The position numbers and the translations under genes were made by a program. The notes under the pieces were generated by a model. The model searched no databases. It was given only the letters and a program-made list of their open reading frames with translations, and was not told the DNA's origin. This document shows positions 9,448 to 17,109 of a stretch of DNA of 64,000 bases, piece by piece. The stretch's first letter is position 1; each line of letters starts with the position of its first letter. Source of the stretch: Planctomycetaceae bacterium (GTDB lineage Bacteria > Planctomycetota > Planctomycetia > Planctomycetales > Planctomycetaceae); contig JAHBXV010000002.1 in NCBI GenBank assembly GCA_019636285.1, forward strand, positions 247,296-311,295, read 5' to 3'.

Positions 9448-10587
9448 ATGGTTCAGGCTGCCCAGATGCCATCGTCGCTGGTCGGAGCTACCGCGCGGGC
9501 ACGCAGCGAGGTGACGTTTCCCAACTTCTGGTCCAAGCTGCTGTTTCAGAAAACCTTTCAGCGACAGTACATCGTCCCTGAAAAGCCCGATTGGTTCTTC
9601 GAGAAGTCGATGCAGTTCCTGGAGCGGTTCGTCATCCGCCCGGATATCAGCGATATTCGCGTCGAGAAGCCGATCTTTCTGATAGGGCTGCCCCGCTCCG
9701 GGACAACGCTCACTTCCGATCTCGTCTGCTCGCATCCGCAGTTGGGATACATCACCAATGCGATGCATCAATTCCGCTCGGCGTTCTGCGCCGTGGAGGT
9801 GATGCGAAAACTGCTGCACATCGACGTCCGCGGCGGCCGCTACCTGGCCGACACCGTCGAAGTGAGCGCCGGCAGCCCCAGCGACTCCGTCTGCTTCTGG
9901 GGCGAATGGCTCAAGTACGGCATCTATGACTACGACTTCGTCGAGAGGAAGCTGGCCGACTACTCGCAGTCCGATCTCGACTTCATGTATACGCAGATCC
10001 GGAAGATCCTGTGGTGCTTTGGTGGTCAGGACAAGCGGTTCTGCACCAAGAACCCGATGCTCATCCCGGATGTTCCGGTTCTCGCTGAAATGTTCCCGGA
10101 CGGGAAGTTCGTGCATATCATCCGCGATCCGCGCAAATGCGTGAATTCGATGCTCAAGATCTACTGGCTCGAAAAAGAGCAGTTCGAGTTCATCGAGTCG
10201 CAGCGGCCGCATGGCATCTGCAACCAGGGCGCCACCATTCCCTATCCCCGCGTGCGGCACATGAAGGAATGGCTCGACGAATTCGGCCCGGCCGACATTC
10301 GCACAACGGCTCATATCTGGCAGGAATCAATCGACTACCTGCAGGAGAGGAAGCCCTCGCTGCCGAACTATTACGAGATCCGCTTTGAAGATCTCCTGGC
10401 CAGCCCCCACGAAGAAATGTCGAAGATTTTCGACTTCTGCGAACTCCCCGCCATCACGAAGGATAACCAGAAGTACTGGAATCGCATCGACGAAGTCGGA
10501 ACCGTTCGCCACAAGAACGAGTACGGCGACTTCAGCGAGATCGAGGCGATCTGCCGTCGCGGGATGGAACAGTACGGTTACTGCTAA
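9448..10587 (+). CDS. Sulfotransferase family protein (divergent member)
   Basis: 379 residues. The PAPS-binding loop is IGLPRSGTTLTSDLV (about residues 79-93). The 3'-phosphate site is KFVHIIRDPRKCVNSMLKIYW. A late YEIRFEDLLASP segment matches the usual sulfotransferase C-terminal region. It belongs to a different subgroup from the two paralogues at 5864 and 13380, with a longer N-terminus and different middle. The family transfers sulfate from PAPS to carbohydrate, lipid or small-molecule hydroxyls. It ends 64 bases before the second FabB-like gene on the same strand and is probably co-transcribed with it. Confidence 0.87.
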   Translation: MVQAAQMPSSLVGATARARSEVTFPNFWSKLLFQKTFQRQYIVPEKPDWFFEKSMQFLERFVIRPDISDIRVEKPIFLIGLPRSGTTLTSDLVCSHPQLGYITNAMHQFRSAFCAVEVMRKLLHIDVRGGRYLADTVEVSAGSPSDSVCFWGEWLKYGIYDYDFVERKLADYSQSDLDFMYTQIRKILWCFGGQDKRFCTKNPMLIPDVPVLAEMFPDGKFVHIIRDPRKCVNSMLKIYWLEKEQFEFIESQRPHGICNQGATIPYPRVRHMKEWLDEFGPADIRTTAHIWQESIDYLQERKPSLPNYYEIRFEDLLASPHEEMSKIFDFCELPAITKDNQKYWNRIDEVGTVRHKNEYGDFSEIEAICRRGMEQYGYC

Positions 10588-10651
10588 TCGCGACGTCTTC
10601 TTTGGCAGGTCAGAGTCTCGACAGTCATCCAGCGGAAGCGTGGTCGCAAAG

Positions 10652-11866
10652 ATGGTGGAACGGGTGGTCATCACCGGCATGGGAATCGTCAACTGCCTCG
10701 GCCGAGGCGTTGAAGCGGTCCTGTCCGCGCTGAAAGAAGGCCGCTCCGGAATCGTCCATTGCGCCGACTATGCCGAGCTGGGGCTTCGCGGCCAATTGGC
10801 GGGACGCGTCCCCGACCCGAGTCCGGAACTCGTCGGCCGCAGCGCCTCGAAGGGGATGGGCCGGGCCGCTTTGCTGGCTGCGGATGCCGTTCAGCAGGCT
10901 CTCACGGATGCCGGCCTGACCCCCGACGACTGCAAATCGCCGCGGATGGGTCTGCTCGTTGGCAACGGCGGTCCCATTCAAGAGGTTTATCAACTCTGCC
11001 ACCAGAAGGCCAACCTGAAGAAGAGCCTGACCAGCTTTGCTCTCCCCCGCGCGATGGCATCGACCGTCTCCGCGAATATTGCTTCGTGGCTTGGCGTTCA
11101 AGGCCCCTGCATGACGGCCAGCGCCGCCTGTGCCTCCGGGGCGGTGGCCATCTCGCAAGCCAGGGACTGGATCGCCGCTGGTAAGGCAGACCGCGTGATC
11201 GCCGGGGGCGTCCACTGGGGATCCTGGGAAGTTGACTGTCTTTTCGACGCGCTGCGAGTCCTTTCGCCGTCAAACGAAACCCCCATCACCGCGTCTCGTC
11301 CCTTCGACGCGAATCGCAATGGGCTGGTCCCTTCGTCGGCAGCGGGATTCGTGGTGCTCGAACGCGAGTCGCTTGCCCGCGATCGAAACGCCTTCATCCA
11401 CGGCGAATTACTGGGCGCCGCGATCAACTGCGACGGAGCCGACCTTGTGAACCCCTCGGGAGAAGGAGCGCGGCGCTGCATCGTCGCGGCTCTCGCCGAT
11501 GCGGCGGTCGCTGCTGAAGACATCGATTACGTCAATGCCCATGCGACTTCCACTCCTGTCGGCGACCAGGTCGAAGCCGAGGTCGTTCGCGGCCTGTTTG
11601 GCGACCGGCCGTTCGTCAGCTCAACCAAGTCCATGACCGGACATGAAGTGGCCGCCGCCGGTGCCACGGAAGCCATCTATACGCTCCTCATGATGCGCCA
11701 CGGATTCGTCGCCCCCACGATTAACCTCGAGCAGGTTGGCGAAGGCTGCGAGGGCTTGCGGCACGTTGCCGGCGAAGCCCGCCCAGCAAACATTCGCACC
11801 GCCATCAGCAACTCCTTCGGATTCGGGGGCGTGAACGCGGTTCTCGTTCTGAAGACAACGCCGTGA
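10652..11866 (+). CDS. FabB-like beta-ketoacyl-ACP synthase (paralogue 2)
   Basis: 404 residues from the ATG of MVERVVITGMG. The frame stays open upstream to 10385 but that part overlaps the sulfotransferase gene in another frame and has no ketosynthase similarity. The triad is complete: Cys160 (TASAAC), His297 (NAHATST) and His331 (MTGHEVAAAG). It aligns end to end without obvious gaps to the copy at 772-1983. Shared segments such as YQLCHQK, GGVHWGSWE and SRPFDANR are not standard FabB motifs. This points to a local duplication of a specialised ketosynthase. The two may act on different chain lengths or as a pair; the sequence does not decide. Confidence 0.92.
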   Translation: MVERVVITGMGIVNCLGRGVEAVLSALKEGRSGIVHCADYAELGLRGQLAGRVPDPSPELVGRSASKGMGRAALLAADAVQQALTDAGLTPDDCKSPRMGLLVGNGGPIQEVYQLCHQKANLKKSLTSFALPRAMASTVSANIASWLGVQGPCMTASAACASGAVAISQARDWIAAGKADRVIAGGVHWGSWEVDCLFDALRVLSPSNETPITASRPFDANRNGLVPSSAAGFVVLERESLARDRNAFIHGELLGAAINCDGADLVNPSGEGARRCIVAALADAAVAAEDIDYVNAHATSTPVGDQVEAEVVRGLFGDRPFVSSTKSMTGHEVAAAGATEAIYTLLMMRHGFVAPTINLEQVGEGCEGLRHVAGEARPANIRTAISNSFGFGGVNAVLVLKTTP

Positions 11867-11913
11867 CTGACTCGCGGTCAGACCAGCTTCACCCTCGAGA
11901 CGTGTAGATTTCC

Positions 11914-13383
11914 GTGATCGACTCGCCACCCCGACTGTCCAATCCACCCACGGACTCTTGCCGAAGAATTCGGCAAGTTTGCACGCCGGGTCGCGCGGCC
12001 ATCGTTCGACTGATTGCCCTGTTTCTGATCGGAGCATTGATCCCTGAACGCCCCGCGTTCGCGAACAATATCCTGCTCATCATCGCCGACGATCTGGGGG
12101 CTTCCAAACTCGGCTCCTTTAGCGGCCATGCACCGGGCGTCCGCACCCCGCATCTGGATCGCCTGGCCAGCGAAGGAGTCCGCTTTCAATCGACCTGGGC
12201 CAATCCACTCTGTTCGCCCACCCGCGCGCTCCTGATGACAGGCCGCTACGGCTTTAGAACGGGCGTCACCAGCGCGATTCAATTTCAGGGATCCAACTCG
12301 CTAGGCGTCAGAGAGGTCACGCTTCCCGAAATTCTGCACGAAGCGGGCTATAGCTGTGGACTGTTCGGCAAATGGCACCTGGGAATCAACAGTTTTCAGG
12401 GGGGCGTGCGAGCGCCGAATGTCGCGGGGTGGAACCACTTTTCCGGAGTGTTGGGCGGGGGCGTGTCGAACTATTCCCGGTGGCCTCACACCACGAACGG
12501 CGTGACTCGGGAGAACCGCGGCTACATCACGTCCGTGCTCGTCAATGATTTTCTCAACTGGGCGGGACGGCAACGCGGCAAGCCCTGGTTCGCCTGCCTC
12601 GCCTTCAATGCGCCACATACCCCTCTGCACGTTCCCCCTTCCAATCTTCATACGGGTGATTTACGCGGGTTGAATCCGCGTGTTGATCCGCTTCCTTTCT
12701 TCAATGCCATGCTGGAAGCGATGGATACGGAGATCGGGCGTTGTGTCGCGTCGCTACAGGCCAGTTCTCCCGGAACCACGATCATCTTCCTCGGCGACAA
12801 CGGGACCGCGGGAATCGCGGCGAATCCCGATGAAAACCCGTTGCGGCTTAAAGGGACGGTCTACCAGGGTGGCGTCCACGTCCCCTTGTTCATCCATGGG
12901 CCCCGCGTTCAGCAGCCCGGTCGCGACGTGCCGCATCTGGCGCATGCCGTGGATCTGTTCGCCACCATCATCGAATTGGCGGGGGTTCCCTTGCCCGGCA
13001 ACATCGATTCGACGAGTCTCGTGCCGTATCTGATCGATCCCATGGCACCGCCTCAGCGTCTCTACCTGTTCGCTGAAACCTCGATCGATCCATTCCCCTG
13101 CGACTCGACTCGCGTGGGATGCCAACGGGCGATCCGCGGCGAACGATTCAAGCTGATCCAGAATATCGGCAGCCGAACCGGCAACGACCGTGACGGCCCA
13201 TCCGATCTGGAGCTGTATGACCTGATTCAGGATCCGCGCGAAACGAATAATCTTCTGGAAGGCGTCGAGTTCCCGGAACATGAAGCAGCCTTCGAGGACT
13301 TGTGGATCCGCCTGCGACAGCATCACGCCGTGCCGGAGCCCATACCCGATTCAAGGCCGTTCGAAAAAGGCCAGAGACGATGA
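11914..13383 (+). CDS. Exported type I sulfatase
   Basis: 489 residues from a GTG start. A hydrophobic segment at about residues 30-50 (IVRLIALFLIGALIPERPAFA) looks like a signal peptide preceded by a long N-region. The metal-binding start ILLIIADDLGASK and the formylglycine motif CSPTR (Cys100-Arg104) mark a type I sulfatase of the alkaline phosphatase superfamily, which hydrolyses sulfate esters. Other conserved parts are GKWHLG and FLGDNGT. Its TGA overlaps the ATG of the following sulfotransferase (ATGA at 13380-13383), so the two opposing activities are probably translationally coupled. The substrate is unknown. Confidence 0.9.
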   Translation: MIDSPPRLSNPPTDSCRRIRQVCTPGRAAIVRLIALFLIGALIPERPAFANNILLIIADDLGASKLGSFSGHAPGVRTPHLDRLASEGVRFQSTWANPLCSPTRALLMTGRYGFRTGVTSAIQFQGSNSLGVREVTLPEILHEAGYSCGLFGKWHLGINSFQGGVRAPNVAGWNHFSGVLGGGVSNYSRWPHTTNGVTRENRGYITSVLVNDFLNWAGRQRGKPWFACLAFNAPHTPLHVPPSNLHTGDLRGLNPRVDPLPFFNAMLEAMDTEIGRCVASLQASSPGTTIIFLGDNGTAGIAANPDENPLRLKGTVYQGGVHVPLFIHGPRVQQPGRDVPHLAHAVDLFATIIELAGVPLPGNIDSTSLVPYLIDPMAPPQRLYLFAETSIDPFPCDSTRVGCQRAIRGERFKLIQNIGSRTGNDRDGPSDLELYDLIQDPRETNNLLEGVEFPEHEAAFEDLWIRLRQHHAVPEPIPDSRPFEKGQRR

Positions 13384-14429
13384 CATCCATCAACGCCGTG
13401 GAAGACGACCCGCGGAGCGTGGATTCGACGACAAGGAATCCGGTCGGGCAAACGGAAGCGGAGCTCCTCGCGAGACTCGATCAGACCGAGTGCGCGCCGG
13501 TCTTCCTGTTGGGAGCGTTTCGATCGGGCACCACGCTGTTGTATCGGATGCTCGAGGAAACCCGCTGCTTCAACATCACGACGGCTTATCACGTCCTCAA
13601 CTATCGGGATCTGCTGACAACACATGCGGCTGGCCGCACCCGGTCCGCCAGGGACGAACTGACCCGGTACTTTCGCGAACTGCATCTCTCGACACGGAAA
13701 CTCGACGCGATTGAACTGAGCGCCGAGATGCCGGAAGAGTATGGCTTCGTTCTCGTGCGGGAACTCCGGCAGCGACAGATTAACCGCAAGTCGCTTCCCA
13801 AGTTTCTCGAACTCTGCCGCAAGACGCTGGCGATCTCCGAGGCGCCCGAAAAGACGCTCCTGCTCAAGAACCCCTGGGATTTCGACAATTTCCAGCAGAT
13901 TCGCGACTTGATCCCGCGTGCACGCTTCGTCTTTCTTCATCGCGATCCGATTGACACCGTCAATTCGCAGTTGAAAGCGCTCCGCCAGATTTGGCACGAA
14001 GGAAATGCTTACGCCCAGATGCTCGGAGGCGAACGCGGCAAATGGCTCGACAACTCCGTGGTCCACGCCCTTCTCAGTTGGGCGACCGATCCGACCTCGC
14101 GAATACGTCTCGCGGAACGACTTCTGGTTCGCTATGCCACGCGTTGGACGACCGGGTATCTCGATCGGATCGCCGCGTTGCCCAGGGACTGTTACCACGA
14201 GTTGCGGTATGAAGATTTGTGCCGCCAGCCGAACGAGTCGATTCACGAAATCATGACGTTTCTGGGCGAGCAGCCAGAAAACGTCGTCGATTATCGCAAC
14301 GAGATCGCCGTGCGCCCGACTAATCTGCTACCGGGGCTCTCGGCTCGCCAGGCAGCGCTCCAGCAGAAGTTTGAGCGCTATCGCCGGGCCTGGGGTTATA
14401 CCGGGGCCGCGACGGCTGTCCGTTCGTAG
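13380..14429 (+). CDS. PAPS-dependent sulfotransferase (paralogue B)
   Basis: 349 residues from the ATG that overlaps the sulfatase stop codon; a longer frame to 13302 lies inside the sulfatase gene and is less likely. The PAPS loop is LGAFRSGTTLLYRML (about residues 44-58) and the second site is FVFLHRDPIDTVNSQLKAL. It matches paralogue A (5864-6886) across its length. Shared are NITTAYHVLNY, PEEYGF, LLLKNPWD and LRYEDLC. The start inside an ATGA overlap suggests coupled translation with the sulfatase. It ends tail to tail with the minus-strand glycosyltransferase, overlapping it by 34 bases. Confidence 0.87.
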   Translation: MTSINAVEDDPRSVDSTTRNPVGQTEAELLARLDQTECAPVFLLGAFRSGTTLLYRMLEETRCFNITTAYHVLNYRDLLTTHAAGRTRSARDELTRYFRELHLSTRKLDAIELSAEMPEEYGFVLVRELRQRQINRKSLPKFLELCRKTLAISEAPEKTLLLKNPWDFDNFQQIRDLIPRARFVFLHRDPIDTVNSQLKALRQIWHEGNAYAQMLGGERGKWLDNSVVHALLSWATDPTSRIRLAERLLVRYATRWTTGYLDRIAALPRDCYHELRYEDLCRQPNESIHEIMTFLGEQPENVVDYRNEIAVRPTNLLPGLSARQAALQQKFERYRRAWGYTGAATAVRS

Positions 14430-15685
14430 GCCGCTTCGATCACGTCCGCGGCGGAACTGGCACCGTCTTCCGCGCGAAGCCGGGCTCCCAGTTCCCGTGC
14501 GTTTCGGATCAGCTCTTCGTCGGTCACGGCCTGCCGCAGGGCGTCCGCCAGTCTCGTTTCCGTCAATGCTTTGCGAGGAATCGGCTTGGTGGCGACGCCG
14601 GCCCGATGCAGCCGTTCCGCCCAGAACGGCTGATCCATGAGAACAGGAGTCGGAACCGTCGGAACGCCAGCTCTTAGCCCGGCGTGGGCCGTCCCGCAGC
14701 CGCAGTGATGAACCACTGCCGCCATGCGCGGAAACAGCCAGTCGTGCGGCAGCGACTCGCCGACGTAGACGTTTTCGTCGTGTGACGGCAGTTCGAGCCC
14801 TCCCCACCCCTTGAGTAGTACGGCTCGCACTCCCGCTCGAGAAATAGCCTCCAGAACCAGCTCCGCGAGCCGCCGAGGATTGCGCGCCGGAATGCTCCCG
14901 AACCCCACGTAGACCGGCGGGGCACCTGCATCCAGAAAGCGAACCAGGTCATCTGGTGGAGTCCAGGCTTCCGACTGGTTCACGAACGGATGGCCCACGA
15001 CCCGCACATCCTCTGACCAATCGTTGGGACGTGGCGACAGCAGGGGAGACCAAAGCCCGGCAGTCGGCAGACGGTTGTGATGAATCGCGTGGATGCGGGA
15101 CCAGTCGAACGAGGACGGACGGAACTCATTCACCAGCGAACGCACGTCGCTCGAAAAGACCGGCCACGTCGCTCCTTCCGAAAGTGAGTACGTCATGCGG
15201 TTATAGAGAGCGCCCCACCGCCGTTGTGGAAAGAACACATGTGGCTGTTCGCCCGTCGCGATACCCGGAGCCGACAGCGTCAAGACAGCCGGCAAGTTGG
15301 CAGCCGTCGCGAGAAACGCCGCGACCGCGCGTCCCGGGAACGTAAATGTCAGGAGATCGAAATCCGACACGTGGGACAGCAGATTGGCCGCCATCGTGTG
15401 GAACATCGAACGACGGGCTCGCAATGCCGACCAGGCACCACCCCAGGAAACGCCGTCGTGATGACTCCGGTTGTCATCGGCTTTCCCGCGTAGCGTCTGC
15501 TCGGCAGCAGCCCGAAAGTCTGCTCCGGTTGGCAGAAACGAAGCCCCGTTTCCTTCGACGAGGTTCGCGAAGTGATCCGGTGCCGCGACAAGGGGTGAAT
15601 GACCGCGCGCGGCCAATGCCTTCGCGATCGCGACGATTGGCAACACATCGCCGGTCGACCCATGTGCGAACAATAAAACCTTCAT
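14396..15685 (-). CDS. UGT/MurG-like glycosyltransferase (GT1 type)
   Basis: 429 residues from the ATG of MKVLLFAHGSTGDVLP. The longer frame up to 15868 overlaps the acyltransferase gene and lacks similarity. It has a GT-B fold: an N-terminal glycine-rich acceptor-side start, and a C-terminal donor site with VYVGFGSIPARNP, VHHCGCGTAHAGLRAGVPTV and MDQPFWAERLHRAG. The last segments resemble sterol, rhamnolipid or glycopeptide glycosyltransferases (GT1/GT28-like) that use lipid or polyketide acceptors. It is the third gene of a minus-strand operon, starting 16 bases after the stop of the upstream acyltransferase. This layout supports sequential acylation and glycosylation of one product. Confidence 0.87.
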   Translation of the reverse strand: MKVLLFAHGSTGDVLPIVAIAKALAARGHSPLVAAPDHFANLVEGNGASFLPTGADFRAAAEQTLRGKADDNRSHHDGVSWGGAWSALRARRSMFHTMAANLLSHVSDFDLLTFTFPGRAVAAFLATAANLPAVLTLSAPGIATGEQPHVFFPQRRWGALYNRMTYSLSEGATWPVFSSDVRSLVNEFRPSSFDWSRIHAIHHNRLPTAGLWSPLLSPRPNDWSEDVRVVGHPFVNQSEAWTPPDDLVRFLDAGAPPVYVGFGSIPARNPRRLAELVLEAISRAGVRAVLLKGWGGLELPSHDENVYVGESLPHDWLFPRMAAVVHHCGCGTAHAGLRAGVPTVPTPVLMDQPFWAERLHRAGVATKPIPRKALTETRLADALRQAVTDEELIRNARELGARLRAEDGASSAADVIEAAYERTAVAAPV

Positions 15686-15701
15686 ACCGATTTCTATTCC
15701 G

Positions 15702-17093
15702 CTAGTTCGACGAGTGAACCGGTATCGCGGCGTCCGCGAGACTCGAAGGCCGATCGTCGTGAACAATTTGGTCGACTTCACGGCCGAACCGCTTGAGGAC
15801 GCGCGCAAGACGCTCGGAGTCAAAGCACGATTCGAAACCGCCCGTGGACACTCGCACGCGATCACCAAGCCGCGTCAGGGCAAAAGGAGCAACTCCCGGA
15901 ATCCGGGGCAGATTCCCCGCCGCGAGAATGCCAGTGGCGACCGCTTCACCGAACCGGATGTTGCCGGTGCTTGCTTCCATCGACGTCATGACGACCATCC
16001 CGGGGCCGGGAGGACGAGCCATCCGCCGCATTCGCATCCCGGTCATGCGCTTCACCAGGGCATACGGCAGCGATTGAAAGACCAGCCGCGCCGGCCATAA
16101 GCCTTCGATCGTCAGTCCGGGAGAGACCATCCCCAGGTAACGTCGCGACGACTCCTTCATCTGAATCAGAAACCGCTCCAGCGTCTCTTCAAACGGTTCA
16201 TCCGCCTTTCCTTCTCCCAGGAGCAGGCTGCCGCCGACGAAGTGAGCCAGGACGTTCTCCGTCGCGTCCGGAAAGTAGGTCCGTAGAGAAATCGGCATCA
16301 TGATCGGCAACGGTTTGTCGTGCTCGGCGGGGAACTCGGCCCGCAGTGCCCGATAAATGGCCGTGATGAGCAGCACGTTCACCGTCGCGCGCCAACTGCG
16401 GCCCACGCGCGCCAACTGCTGGCACGTCGACTCGTCGATCGTGTGGGTCAGGTGAAAACACGATTCCGGCTTCCCGACGGGAAACGGAAACGACCATGGG
16501 CCGAAGGACATTGCCCGCCTGACGAAACGGGGAAGATTCCTCCACAGGACGCGACGATCCTTGGCGGGCAGTCTTGAAAGAACCGTGCGGTAGCCGCGAT
16601 CGCCGACGTCAACGGGTGGCAGATGAAATCCGGAGTCGCTGAGCAATCCGCTGTAGGCTGCCGACAGGGCCTCCAGGATCATCATCGCCCCGCCACCATC
16701 CGTCAGCATGTTGCAGACATCCAGCACGAGGACATCCGTTTCCCCACGAATCAGCCGCACGCCATACACGGGATCGACGCATGGATCGCGCCGCCGGTTC
16801 ACGAACTCATTGATCGCGCGATCGAGGTTGCTGTCGGAACTTTCCGTCAGCCACGTCACATCGTCGATGTCGACCCGTCGCTCCCAGTACGGTCGAAACC
16901 AGTGATCGACATACCGGCAACCCAGAAGCGGGAACACGTCGACGAGATGCCGCGCCGCGGCACGCAGCACGTCGGCCCGGACCTTTCCGTTCAATTCGAC
17001 AACGAAGGAGCTCCAGCCATTCGCCATCCGGCGCTGGCAATATAACAGCCGATCCGAAACGGCCGCGGGATAGAAATCTGGCTGCCTCGTCAT
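15702..17093 (-). CDS. PapA/condensation-like acyltransferase lacking the catalytic His
   Basis: 463 residues. The chloramphenicol-acetyltransferase/condensation fold is suggested by the N-terminal half (AARHLVDVFPLLGCRYVDHWFRPYW), the HHxxxDG-type site, and the late RVSTGGFESCFD region. At that site the sequence reads CNMLTDG (residues 127-133), so both His are replaced and the catalytic second His is Asn128; Asp132 and Gly133 remain. The next gene upstream (17110-18501) is a paralogue that keeps the His. This copy may be a non-catalytic partner, a product-binding protein, or use different chemistry. It lies 16 bases from each operon neighbour. Assignment is by fold motifs and paralogy, not by a strong family signature. 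Confidence 0.7.
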   Translation of the reverse strand: MTRQPDFYPAAVSDRLLYCQRRMANGWSSFVVELNGKVRADVLRAAARHLVDVFPLLGCRYVDHWFRPYWERRVDIDDVTWLTESSDSNLDRAINEFVNRRRDPCVDPVYGVRLIRGETDVLVLDVCNMLTDGGGAMMILEALSAAYSGLLSDSGFHLPPVDVGDRGYRTVLSRLPAKDRRVLWRNLPRFVRRAMSFGPWSFPFPVGKPESCFHLTHTIDESTCQQLARVGRSWRATVNVLLITAIYRALRAEFPAEHDKPLPIMMPISLRTYFPDATENVLAHFVGGSLLLGEGKADEPFEETLERFLIQMKESSRRYLGMVSPGLTIEGLWPARLVFQSLPYALVKRMTGMRMRRMARPPGPGMVVMTSMEASTGNIRFGEAVATGILAAGNLPRIPGVAPFALTRLGDRVRVSTGGFESCFDSERLARVLKRFGREVDQIVHDDRPSSLADAAIPVHSSN

Positions 17094-17109
17094 GGTTTCC
17101 TAAGCCCGC

